53,929 nucleotides of DNA, taken from positions 1 through 53,929 of the forward strand of contig DASYQR010000083.1 in the NCBI GenBank assembly GCA_036005325.1, given 5' to 3'. The position numbers and the translations under genes are program-made. The notes under the pieces were generated by a model that worked only from the letters and a program-made list of their open reading frames with translations, was not told the origin of the DNA and made no database searches. The number at the start of each line of letters is the position of its first letter. The stretch's first letter is position 1. Below are positions 9,174 to 16,417 of the stretch, one piece after another. This stretch comes from SCTG01 sp036005325 (GTDB lineage: Bacteria > Nitrospirota > Nitrospiria > Nitrospirales > NS-4).

Positions 9174-9983
9174 TTAGCTCTTCAGCCAATTCCAAACGCG
9201 TCGGCAGAGTCCAAGGCTGGCGGTGTTGCGAACGGTCACAAGAATCACTGTGGTATTGTCGAGACCACCGGCCGCATTGGCCAGCTCGATCAAGCGTTCG
9301 GAGGCGATCTGCGGTTCCTCTTCGCGGCGAAGGACTTCCAGGATTTCGGCAGGTTTCACTCCCCGAGTCAGTCCATCCGAGCACAGAAGCACCCGGTCTC
9401 CGTGCGTCAGGGGGACTTCATCAAGAGCGACGTCCACAGTGTCATCGACCCCCAAGGCGCGGGTGATGATGTTCTTCTGGGGAGAGCGCTCGGCCTCTTC
9501 TTCCGTGAGCAGGCCCATGCGGACATGCTCCGCCACCAATGAGTGATCGGCGGTCAACTGCTGGATGGTATCCCCCCGGACCAAGTAGATGCGACTATCG
9601 CCGACGTGAGCGACCGACAGCACTTGACCGTTGAGCGCCGCCGACACCACGGTGGTTCCCATACCCTCCTGTTCAGCTTCTTGTTTCGCCGCGTTGCGGA
9701 TGGCCTGATTCGCCAAACGGATAGCGCTGGCTAACCGATTAGTCTGGGCCGAAAACTGTCGGTCGACAGCCCCGATCATGGGAAGATTTTCGTTGAGGCG
9801 CGCCTCCTGCATATGTCGCTGGATGGTCTCCACCGCCAACCGACTGGCCACTTCACCCGCATTCCTCCCTCCCATGCCATCACAGACCACATAGAGCCCC
9901 AGGCCGGGATCGATGCAGAGGTCATCCTCGTTGTTGGACCGCTTCAGGCCGACGTCGGTCTTAGCCCCAACAGCGATATCCAT
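9174..9983 (-). CDS. PP2C-family serine/threonine protein phosphatase (Stp1/PrpC type)
   Basis: A 269-residue Mn/Mg-dependent phosphatase. The family motifs are in order: SNNEDD (16-21), DGMGG (35-39), a central VGDSRIYLVRGD strand, and CSDGLT near the C-terminus, with metal-binding Asp residues. The length is typical of bacterial Stp1/PrpC. No signal or membrane segment is visible up to the last residues. No Hanks-type kinase partner is in the window. It is the first gene of a likely operon running through lptD, with a candidate promoter about 140 bp upstream. Confidence 0.93.
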   Translation of the reverse strand: MDIAVGAKTDVGLKRSNNEDDLCIDPGLGLYVVCDGMGGRNAGEVASRLAVETIQRHMQEARLNENLPMIGAVDRQFSAQTNRLASAIRLANQAIRNAAKQEAEQEGMGTTVVSAALNGQVLSVAHVGDSRIYLVRGDTIQQLTADHSLVAEHVRMGLLTEEEAERSPQKNIITRALGVDDTVDVALDEVPLTHGDRVLLCSDGLTRGVKPAEILEVLRREEEPQIASERLIELANAAGGLDNTTVILVTVRNTASLGLCRRVWNWLKS

Positions 9984-10119
9984 TTATTGCCCTTCCCGCC
10001 CTGACTCAGCCGAGGGAAGATGGGGGAAAGTCGCAGGCAACTCTCCTCCCTCCCGGGGGGCACATGCCCAAGAGCGCTTATGGCTGGTGACAATGTGTGT
10101 TTTGAGACAAAACGTGCCT

Positions 10120-10148
10120 AGAGTAGACAAAATGCCAGTACAAGTCAA
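10120..10148 (-). promoter_or_regulatory. Candidate sigma-70 promoter of the PP2C operon
   Basis: On the minus strand TTGACT (10143-10148), a 17-bp spacer and TACTCT (10120-10125) lie upstream of the phosphatase start at 9983. The -35 matches 5 of 6, the -10 only 3 of 6. The implied leader is about 130 nt. The rest of the 9984-10228 gap holds no convincing gene. Confidence 0.35.
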
Positions 10149-10228
10149 TGTAAAACCTATACCCAAATGGAAGCTAGGGCTTGGATTTTCTTGTGGTTTT
10201 TAGGGGCTTGGACCAGAGTCTGGAGAGA

Positions 10229-10939
10229 TCATCCGCTCGAGAAAAACTCATACAGGATCCCTCCTCCCAAACTTACACTAGCCAGACCGGCCAAGGCCCG
10301 TAACGCCAGATGAGTCCGCACGAGACGTGCCGGGGTCAATGCGAAGGGGACGCTCAGCACCACGCCTAAGAGGATCATACCGCCGATCGACCCCACCCCG
10401 AAGACAAGGATATACAACAACCCGTCCGTGAGAGACCGGACAGTCGAGAGGACGAGCAAGAGGAGTGCCCCGCTGCCGGCCAGCCCATGCACCATCCCGA
10501 TTGCTAAGGACTTGTACTCCAGCCGGAAGCGATGCAGGTGGGTGTGGTGAAGACCGTCCTTATGGGAATGGATATGGACGTGGTCTCTGCCGTCCCCATG
10601 GGTGTGGGAGTGAAGGTGCAGGCGCTCCCGCCAGAGCGCCAAGCCGACTGCCAGGCCGAGGCCGATCAACATCACCCCGACCCCGACTTCGAAAAGCCTG
10701 GCCCAGTCTTCGGGAATCGTGAGCCGGAAGGCCAGCACCGCCAGGCCGGCAGCCAGCAAGACCACCGTATGGCCCACGCCCCAGCAGAATCCGATGGCAC
10801 AGGCACGCCAGAGATTCCGGTTCTCCGTCGCGATCGTCGAGATCGCAATGACGTGATCGGCGTCGAGGGCATGTCTGGCGCCCAGCAGAAAGCCGAGCGA
10901 GAGGAGCGAGAGACTAGGCAGGTCCGGCAACCAACTCAT
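10229..10939 (-). CDS. NiCoT / UreH-type nickel-cobalt transporter
   Basis: A 236-residue inner-membrane protein with about six hydrophobic segments. The first helix carries the NiCoT signature H-x4-DH (H23 ALDA D28 H29). A cytosolic or periplasmic loop at about 108-136 is packed with histidines (HSHTHGDG, HVHIHSHKDG), as in metal-handling permeases of the UreH/NicO group. It should move Ni2+ or Co2+. Its start overlaps the moaA stop by 4 bp (ATGA), coupling it to molybdenum cofactor synthesis. No urease or hydrogenase gene is in the window. The metal specificity cannot be read from the sequence. Confidence 0.82.
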   Translation of the reverse strand: MSWLPDLPSLSLLSLGFLLGARHALDADHVIAISTIATENRNLWRACAIGFCWGVGHTVVLLAAGLAVLAFRLTIPEDWARLFEVGVGVMLIGLGLAVGLALWRERLHLHSHTHGDGRDHVHIHSHKDGLHHTHLHRFRLEYKSLAIGMVHGLAGSGALLLLVLSTVRSLTDGLLYILVFGVGSIGGMILLGVVLSVPFALTPARLVRTHLALRALAGLASVSLGGGILYEFFSSG

Positions 10940-11967
10940 CCCCCTCTGGTATGCATCTCGAGGCGAGGGTCCTCGCGAAGTCGTTCGATCTCAACCAACC
11001 TGGCCCTGATGCCCACCCGCTCAAGCTCTTTCCGCCGTTCGGCGCCACGGTCCTGGCGCGCCTGCCAGCCGGAAAGGATGCGCGTTTTGATCTCCTCCGC
11101 GGAGACGCCGTCACGCAACGGCTGCCGCAAATCCACGCCATCCGTGGCGTAGAGGCACAAAAACCACATCCCATCCGCCGTAAGCCGGCTCCGGTCGCAG
11201 GTCGAGCAAAAGGGAGTTGTGGTTGAAGGAATGATGCCGAACGTTGTCCCATCCGGCAGGGCAAACCGTTGCGCCGGCGCCGAGCTGTCTTCGATGACCG
11301 GTTCAACATGACCGTAATGCTGGTCCAGCGCTTTCAGGATGGCCGCGCGGGAGAGGACTTTATCCATCGACCAGTCCGTCGCTCCCCCCACATCCATGTA
11401 CTCAATGAAACGCACCTCGCCGCCGACATGTTTGCCGTACTCGATCAGCGCGACCAGCTCATCATCGTTGTATCCCTGAATGGCGACGGTATCGAGCTTC
11501 AAGCCCGTGAACCCCACCCGCACCACCGCCTCAATCCCCTCGAGCACGCGTGCAAATGTATCCCGTCTCGTCAAGGCTTGGAACCGCTCCGGCTTGAGCG
11601 TGTCGAGGCTCACGGTCACGCGATGCAGTCCCGCATCGTACAGCGCCTGCGCCTGCTCGGCCAATAAGACGCCGTTGGTCGTCATGGCCAGATCAGTGAT
11701 CCGAGGATTGCGTCGCAGCATCCTGACCAACGTCGGCAGGTCTTTGCGCAAAAGGGGCTCGCCGCCAGTCAAGCGAACCTTGTCGACCCCCAGTTCCGTA
11801 AAAAGGCCGGTCAAGGCGTTCATCTCTTCGAACGTCAGGACGGTCTCCCGGGGCAGCCAGGTATATTCTTCCTCCGGCATGCAGTAGCGGCAGCGCAAAT
11901 TGCAGCGGTCCGTGACGGAGAGACGCAGGCTGCGCAGCGGCCGACCAAAGGTGTCCGTGACGTTCAC
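10936..11967 (-). CDS. moaA: GTP 3',8-cyclase MoaA
   Basis: A radical SAM enzyme for the first step of molybdenum cofactor synthesis. Starting at GTG 11967 it has 343 residues. The AdoMet [4Fe-4S] cysteines are C22, C26 and C29 (CNLRCRYC), and the C-terminal second cluster is seen in FCSTCDRSRL plus a later Cys. The GTG overlaps the moaD-moaE stop as GTGA (11964-11967), which is why this start is preferred over an upstream ATG at 12060. It is flanked by the moaD-moaE fusion and a NiCoT transporter. The C-terminus ends LEMHTRGG, the double-Gly tail known in MoaA. Confidence 0.96.
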   Translation of the reverse strand: MNVTDTFGRPLRSLRLSVTDRCNLRCRYCMPEEEYTWLPRETVLTFEEMNALTGLFTELGVDKVRLTGGEPLLRKDLPTLVRMLRRNPRITDLAMTTNGVLLAEQAQALYDAGLHRVTVSLDTLKPERFQALTRRDTFARVLEGIEAVVRVGFTGLKLDTVAIQGYNDDELVALIEYGKHVGGEVRFIEYMDVGGATDWSMDKVLSRAAILKALDQHYGHVEPVIEDSSAPAQRFALPDGTTFGIIPSTTTPFCSTCDRSRLTADGMWFLCLYATDGVDLRQPLRDGVSAEEIKTRILSGWQARQDRGAERRKELERVGIRARLVEIERLREDPRLEMHTRGG

Positions 11968-12653
11968 GGATGCTCCTCCACCCACACCTCCCCTTCCAGC
12001 GTGCTCTCCAGCTTCCAGATCGGCGTGATCTGCTTGAGTTCGTCGATGCTCCATTTGCATGCCCGAAACGCCTCGGCCCGATGCTCGGCGGCGGCGATCA
12101 CCAGCACGATGTTCTCTCCCACCCGAATGTCGCCATAGCGATGAATGATCAGGACCTCGATCACGTCGAAGTCCTTGAGCGCCCGTTCCCGAATCTCGCG
12201 CAGCTTCTTCTGGGCCATCCCTTCGTAGTGCTCGAATTTGATGCCGGCAACGTCGCGGCCCTGGGACCGGTCGCGGGCGGTGCCCAAAAAGACCGCGATC
12301 CCGCCGATGCGATTCGAGCGCGCGCGCACCCGCGCCAGTTCCGCATCGATCGAGAAGTCCTCCTGCTGGATGCGCACCAGCATCGCATCGGAGTCGGCCG
12401 GCGAGCCGCCGGCGAAGGGGGGCAGCAACGCCACCTCATCGCCCTCATTGATCACGGTGTCGGGATGGGCGATCTCGTGATTCACGGAGACCAGCACCTT
12501 CCGCTTGTGGATCAATTCGGCCATCTCGGGGTACTCCCGTTCGAGCAGGCCGATCACATCCGCGACCGTCCGCCCGCCATTGAGCGAGAGGCCCAACTCA
12601 GATTGATTCCGAGTCATCGTTTTCAGAAGTCCGAAAAGCTTGAGTGTGATCAT
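11964..12653 (-). CDS. MoaD-MoaE fusion, molybdopterin synthase in one chain
   Basis: A 229-residue protein joining both subunits of molybdopterin synthase. Residues 1-83 are a ubiquitin-like MoaD domain ending PPFAGG (Gly82-Gly83). Residues about 90-229 are MoaE, with GGIAVFLGTARDRSQ, FEHYEGMAQKKL and the active-site lysine region (ACKWSIDELKQITPIWK). In separate MoaD the Gly-Gly is the C-terminus that carries the thiocarboxylate; here it is followed by Ser84. A similar fusion (MoaX of Mycobacterium tuberculosis) is known and is reported to be cleaved after Gly-Gly. The protein lies between moaC and moaA. Confidence 0.93.
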   Translation of the reverse strand: MITLKLFGLLKTMTRNQSELGLSLNGGRTVADVIGLLEREYPEMAELIHKRKVLVSVNHEIAHPDTVINEGDEVALLPPFAGGSPADSDAMLVRIQQEDFSIDAELARVRARSNRIGGIAVFLGTARDRSQGRDVAGIKFEHYEGMAQKKLREIRERALKDFDVIEVLIIHRYGDIRVGENIVLVIAAAEHRAEAFRACKWSIDELKQITPIWKLESTLEGEVWVEEHP

Positions 12654-12732
12654 AACACCTTCTATTGCACCCGCCCGCCCCAGGCCCGCCGAGACGGGCC
12701 GTTTTCCCGGGTATCACTTAGCCAAACGGTCT

Positions 12733-13227
12733 TCACGCTCTGCGCCTGTAAGTTCCAGACTTGCCTCCGGCCTTTTCAAGCAGGCAGATGTCGGCAAACA
12801 TCATTCCCCGATCAACCGCCTTACACATATCATAGATCGTCAGCGCCGCCGCTGAAACCGCGGTGAGCGCTTCCATCTCCACCCCTGTCTGGCCAGTGGT
12901 CTTTACCGTGGCAGTCGCCGTGATGCTGCACAAACCGTCACGGTTCGGCTGGGGATCTTCTTTGAAATCGACATCGACGCTGGTAATAAGGAGCGGGTGG
13001 CACATCGGGATGAGGTCCGGCGTACGCTTCGCTCCCATGATCCCGGCGGTCTGCGCAACGGCGAGGACGTCGCCCTTGGCAATCTTCCCGCGACGGATCT
13101 TCTCCAGCGTTTCTGGCTGCATCAGAATACGCGCGTGGGCCGTCGCCGTTCGGCTGGTCGTCGCCTTCTCGGACACGTCGACCATACGTGCCCGACCGGC
13201 TTCATTGAAATGGGTGAATTCGCTCAT
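12733..13227 (-). CDS. moaC: Cyclic pyranopterin monophosphate synthase MoaC
   Basis: A 164-residue enzyme making cPMP from the MoaA product. The start at ATG 13227 gives MSEFTHFNEAGRARMVDVSEK, matching the conserved MoaC N-terminus; a longer reading frame to 13299 is discounted. Visible motifs are KGDVLAVAQTAGIMGAK, the catalytic PMCHPLLIT, and KAVDRGM near the end. It leads the Moco genes on the minus strand. A good promoter lies only a few bases upstream, so the transcript may be nearly leaderless. A GC-rich hairpin (12683-12700) sits between moaC and the moaD-moaE fusion. Confidence 0.96.
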   Translation of the reverse strand: MSEFTHFNEAGRARMVDVSEKATTSRTATAHARILMQPETLEKIRRGKIAKGDVLAVAQTAGIMGAKRTPDLIPMCHPLLITSVDVDFKEDPQPNRDGLCSITATATVKTTGQTGVEMEALTAVSAAALTIYDMCKAVDRGMMFADICLLEKAGGKSGTYRRRA

Positions 13228-13238
13228 TTTCTTGATAG

Positions 13239-13268
13239 ATTGTAGGGGCCGCCTGGAAGGATAGTCAA
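13239..13268 (-). promoter_or_regulatory. Sigma-70-type promoter of moaC
   Basis: On the minus strand TTGACT (13263-13268), an 18-bp spacer and TACAAT (13239-13244), each 5 of 6 to consensus. The predicted start of transcription, about 7 nt past the -10, is near 13232. That leaves only about 5 nt before the moaC ATG at 13227. Confidence 0.6.
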
Positions 13269-13292
13269 GGAGAAAACCCGCACCGACGCGCC

Positions 13293-13321
13293 TTGACATT
13301 CCGGTACCGTATCAGTAGTGT
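13293..13321 (+). promoter_or_regulatory. Candidate promoter of the folB-methyltransferase gene
   Basis: TTGACA (13293-13298, perfect) with a 17-bp spacer to TAGTGT (13316-13321, 3 of 6). Transcription would begin near 13328. This removes the GTG at 13318 as a start codon and fits the GTG at 13351, which has GGAAGAG upstream. It is divergent from the moaC promoter. Confidence 0.4.
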
Positions 13322-13350
13322 TCCGTAGAAATGGGAAGAGCATCAGCAAC

Positions 13351-14244
13351 GTGAGCGACCGACTGATCATCGAACGCCTGGAATTTCAAGGCTTCTGTGG
13401 CGTATCGGAGAACGAGCGCGACGTTGCCCAGCCGATGGCAGTGGACCTCGAACTGGCGTTTGACATGGCTCCTGCCGCTGCCACGGATGACCTCACCAGG
13501 AGTGTGGACTACATCCGGGTGACCGAGCAGGTTCTCGCCATCGCCCAGACCGAACGGTTCCACTTGCTTGAAACCCTGGCCGAACGGCTGGCCCACGCCA
13601 TCCTGACCGGATTCCCCGTGACAGAGGTTACGCTGTGGGTCCGCAAGCTCAAACCTCCGGTCAAAGGGGTCAGAGACTCCACCGGCGCCAGAATCACGCG
13701 CCGGCCGGCCGACAGTCCCGACACCGATCGGCCGGCCGACTGGCTCGTGCAACACCGACCGCTGCTTTCCATCGGTCGGGCCCTCGACCTGGCCTGCGGA
13801 CGAGGTCGCAACGCGATCTATCTGGCGCGGGAAGGCTTTCAGGTCGCAGCCTGGGATCGGGATGCGGACGCGCTTGAAGCGTTGCAGGCCCAGGCAACGT
13901 CTCGCGGGATCATGACCATCACGACACGTCTTGTCGACCTGGAGCGCGAGTCGGAGATTCCCGCCAGCTCGTTTGACGTCATCCTTGTCTGCTATTATCT
14001 TCAACGGGACTTGGTGCCGCAGATCATGCGGGCCCTGAAACCCGGCGGCTTGGTCGTGTACGAAACTTTTCTCATCGACAACCACGAGCGGTTCAATCAC
14101 CCCCGACGGCGGGAATTCTGCCTCAACCACAACGAGCTTCTTGCTCTGTTCGCAGGGCTGCGGGTGCTCGCGTATCGGGAAGGAGCGCGCGATCCTCAGA
14201 AGGGCCCCTTCACCGCCGCGCTCGTCGCGCAGCGACCCTTCTAA
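13351..14244 (+). CDS. FolB (dihydroneopterin aldolase) fused to a SAM-dependent methyltransferase
   Basis: From GTG 13351 this is 297 residues. The first ~115 match FolB: DRLIIERLEFQGFCGVSENE with the catalytic Glu region, then LLETLAERLAHAI, and KLKPPVKG with the catalytic Lys. FolB converts dihydroneopterin to the folate precursor 6-hydroxymethyl-dihydropterin. Residues ~135-297 form a class I methyltransferase: motif I ALDLACGRGRNAIYLA, then DVILVCYYLQRDLVPQIMRALKPGG, similar to TehB/UbiE-like enzymes. The methyl acceptor is unknown. There is no stop or shift between the halves, so this is a genuine single frame. The AmmeMemoRadiSam B gene follows after 2 bp. Confidence 0.88.
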   Translation: MSDRLIIERLEFQGFCGVSENERDVAQPMAVDLELAFDMAPAAATDDLTRSVDYIRVTEQVLAIAQTERFHLLETLAERLAHAILTGFPVTEVTLWVRKLKPPVKGVRDSTGARITRRPADSPDTDRPADWLVQHRPLLSIGRALDLACGRGRNAIYLAREGFQVAAWDRDADALEALQAQATSRGIMTITTRLVDLERESEIPASSFDVILVCYYLQRDLVPQIMRALKPGGLVVYETFLIDNHERFNHPRRREFCLNHNELLALFAGLRVLAYREGARDPQKGPFTAALVAQRPF

Positions 14245-14246
14245 TC

Positions 14247-15101
14247 ATGGGCAGCCTACCCGCACAGCGCCCACCCGCCTGCGCCGGGCAATTTTATGAA
14301 GCGACACCCGAGCATCTGCACGCGCAAGTCCGCGCCCTTCTCGAACCCAACGCGACTCGGATGCCCGCACGATCCATCGTGTGCCCACATGCGGGCCTGA
14401 TCTACTCGGGAGCCGTCGCGGGAGCCGTCTACAGTCGGGTGGCGCTCCCCTCCACAGTGATCCTAGTGGGCCCTAATCACACCGGTTACGGGCCGCCTCT
14501 CTCGGTCTACAGTGAAGGTGAATGGTTACTGCCCGGAGGCGCCTTGACGGTCGCGGCGGACTTAGGCCGGGCCCTCCTGGCGCGCTGCCCCATGGCCGAG
14601 TCTGACCATCTCGCCCACCTGCACGAGCATTGCCTGGAGGTCCAACTGCCATTTCTGCACCTGCTGCGGCCGGACATCCAGATCCTGCCTATCGTCGTCG
14701 GCTTCCGCGATCTGGAGGCCTGCCGGGCCTTGGGGATCGCGCTCGCGGCCGTGATCGAAGAGGCGTCGCCTCCCCCCCTATTGATCGCCAGCACCGATTT
14801 GACCCATTGCGGGCCGGGTTTTGGCCAATCGCCTCCTCCGGGTCTGACCGCCGAGGCCTTCGCCCATCGACAGGATAGGCTGGCGCTGGATGCCCTTCAA
14901 ACGCTTGACGGGGAATGCCTCCATCGGACAGTCGAAGATCAGCATGTGACGATGTGTGGGTACATCCCCTCGACCGTCGTCCTGTTTGCCACGCGGGCGC
15001 TGGGGGGCCATCAGGCCAACGTCGTTCGCTACGCCACGTCGGCTGACGTCAGCGGAGACGTCAATCGCGTGGTCGGCTACGCCGGGGTCGTGATGAGCTA
15101 G
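14247..15101 (+). CDS. amrB: AmmeMemoRadiSam system protein B (MEMO1 family)
   Basis: A 284-residue MEMO-like protein, structurally related to extradiol dioxygenases. Conserved segments are RPPACAGQFYEATPEHL, CPHAGLIYSGAVAGAVY, VGPNHTGYG, EHCLEVQLPFL, IVVGF and STDLTHC, which hold the metal-ligand-like His, Asp and Cys positions. In most genomes it neighbours an AMMECR1-domain protein and a radical SAM protein; neither is in this window. The biochemical role is unsettled. It starts 2 bp after the FolB-methyltransferase stop, so the two are surely co-transcribed. It converges on the gamma-carbonic anhydrase gene with an 18-bp gap and no obvious terminator. Confidence 0.88.
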   Translation: MGSLPAQRPPACAGQFYEATPEHLHAQVRALLEPNATRMPARSIVCPHAGLIYSGAVAGAVYSRVALPSTVILVGPNHTGYGPPLSVYSEGEWLLPGGALTVAADLGRALLARCPMAESDHLAHLHEHCLEVQLPFLHLLRPDIQILPIVVGFRDLEACRALGIALAAVIEEASPPPLLIASTDLTHCGPGFGQSPPPGLTAEAFAHRQDRLALDALQTLDGECLHRTVEDQHVTMCGYIPSTVVLFATRALGGHQANVVRYATSADVSGDVNRVVGYAGVVMS

Positions 15102-15119
15102 ACGCGAGCGCGCCGATCC

Positions 15120-15659
15120 TTAGACCTGGAAACCCGGTGGGGACTTCAGGGGGCCTCCCAGATACTGGCGGGCATACCGGACATAGTTCTGCGCGGACTC
15201 TTTGATCCAGGTCACTTCATCGTCCGTCACGGATCGCTTGACCTTGGCAGGGGCGCCCAGCACGAGACTCTTGGGCGGTACGATCGTGCGCTCGGTGACC
15301 AGCGCGCCGGCGGCGATCACACAATCTTCCCCGATGACGGCGCCATCCATAATGATCGCCCCCATGCCGATCAAGACGCGATCCTTGATCGTGCATCCGT
15401 GGAGGACCACATGGTGCCCCACCGTCACATCGTTGCCGATCACCAACGGATGCGTCTCGTGGGTCACATGCAGCATGCTGAGGTCCTGGATGTTGGTACG
15501 ACTTCCGATCGTGATGGAATGCACGTCGCCGCGCACCACGGCGTTGAACCAGACACTGGAGTCCTCGCCGATCACGACATCCCCGATCACCACGGCTGTC
15601 TCTTCGATAAAAGCCGAGGCAGCCACGCGCGGCTTGATGCCCTGGAAGGTTCTGATCAT
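15120..15659 (-). CDS. Gamma-class carbonic anhydrase family protein
   Basis: A 179-residue left-handed beta-helix protein of hexapeptide repeats (for example AVVIGDVVIGEDSSVWFNAVVRGD). The zinc ligands of the family are in place: His in MLHVTHE and two His in VGHHVVLHGC. It resembles the short YrdA/PaaY/CaiE-like gamma-CAs rather than the longer archaeal Cam. It could hydrate CO2, which would matter in an autotroph, but many members of this short clade have unproven activity. No ribosome site is evident at the ATG 15659. It is a single minus-strand gene between plus-strand units. Confidence 0.88.
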   Translation of the reverse strand: MIRTFQGIKPRVAASAFIEETAVVIGDVVIGEDSSVWFNAVVRGDVHSITIGSRTNIQDLSMLHVTHETHPLVIGNDVTVGHHVVLHGCTIKDRVLIGMGAIIMDGAVIGEDCVIAAGALVTERTIVPPKSLVLGAPAKVKRSVTDDEVTWIKESAQNYVRYARQYLGGPLKSPPGFQV

Positions 15660-15699
15660 GCGGCCAACTGTAGGTCAAGTCTCACGGTGAAGCAAGCCA

Positions 15700-15708
15700 T
15701 GGTATAAT
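15700..15708 (+). promoter_or_regulatory. Extended -10 promoter of the HAD-btuF-hpnD operon
   Basis: TGGTATAAT: a perfect TATAAT (15703-15708) with the TG of an extended -10 at 15700-15701. No good -35 is seen, as is usual for extended -10 promoters. Transcription would begin near 15715, which supports GTG 15741 as the first start codon. Confidence 0.6.
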
Positions 15709-15740
15709 GCGCCCCATTGTTAAGAAGGCAGAACACTCAC

Positions 15741-16415
15741 GTGCTGAAAGCCATCATCTTCGATTTCGACGGCGTCCTGGCCGATTCCGAACCTCTCCAT
15801 TTCAGGATGTTTCAACAAGTCCTGCTCGAGGAAGGAATCCCGCTCGGTGAGGACGAGTACTATCAAAAATATGTCGGCTTTGACGACAGAGACTGCTTTC
15901 GTGCCATCCTAGCAGAACAGGGCCGTTCCACCTCTCCCGAGACGATCCGCCGACTCGTCGCGCAAAAGGCCGCGATGATGCTCGACCATCTCAAGACGTC
16001 TCCCGTGGTGTATCCCGGCATCAAGGAGTTTGTGAAGAGCAATGCCAGCCGCTATCGCCTGGCGATCGTCTCAGGCGCCCTCCGGCAGGAAATCGAATTC
16101 ATCCTCCACACCGCCGGCATGCGGACCGACTTCGAGCATATCACCTCGGCCGAAGACGTCCGGAACGGAAAACCCGATCCCGAAGGCTACCTGCACGCCT
16201 TGCGGTCGCTCAGTAAAAAGGCCCCGATCCTGGCCCCGGAGTGTCTCGTTATCGAGGACACGCTATGCGGCATCCAAGCAGCCCATGCGGCAGGGATGCG
16301 GTGTCTGGCGGTCTCCACGACATTTCCCGCTGACCAACTCATAAGCGCCGATGCCATCGCCTCGACGCTCAAGGGCTACGATCTCGAGTCCCTCGCCAGA
16401 CGGTTTTGGAGCTGA
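15741..16415 (+). CDS. HAD-superfamily phosphatase, beta-phosphoglucomutase-like
   Basis: A 224-residue cytosolic HAD hydrolase from GTG 15741. Motif I is IIFDFDGVLADSE (nucleophile Asp8, acid/base Asp10). A helical cap holds residues ~15-85. Motif II is IVSGA, the Lys is in NGKPDPEGYL, and motif III is VIEDTLCGIQAAHAAGM. The subgroup covers beta-phosphoglucomutase, phosphoglycolate phosphatase and related enzymes; the substrate cannot be told. In a CO2-fixing organism phosphoglycolate is a possible substrate. AGAAGG precedes the GTG by 12 bp. The stop is 2 bp before the next ATG. Confidence 0.86.
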   Translation: MLKAIIFDFDGVLADSEPLHFRMFQQVLLEEGIPLGEDEYYQKYVGFDDRDCFRAILAEQGRSTSPETIRRLVAQKAAMMLDHLKTSPVVYPGIKEFVKSNASRYRLAIVSGALRQEIEFILHTAGMRTDFEHITSAEDVRNGKPDPEGYLHALRSLSKKAPILAPECLVIEDTLCGIQAAHAAGMRCLAVSTTFPADQLISADAIASTLKGYDLESLARRFWS

Positions 16416-16417
16416 TC

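Noticed and set aside
9984..10228. Possible small gene or riboswitch in the gap upstream of the PP2C gene
   Set aside because: Only a poor-composition frame exists, and no conserved riboswitch core was found by eye. Two GGGCTTGGA words are too short to count as a repeat feature.
12683..12705. GC-rich hairpin followed by TTTT between moaC and the moaD-moaE fusion, considered as a terminator
   Set aside because: The T-run is on the plus strand while both genes are on the minus strand, so it would not terminate them. No Moco riboswitch consensus was recognised either.
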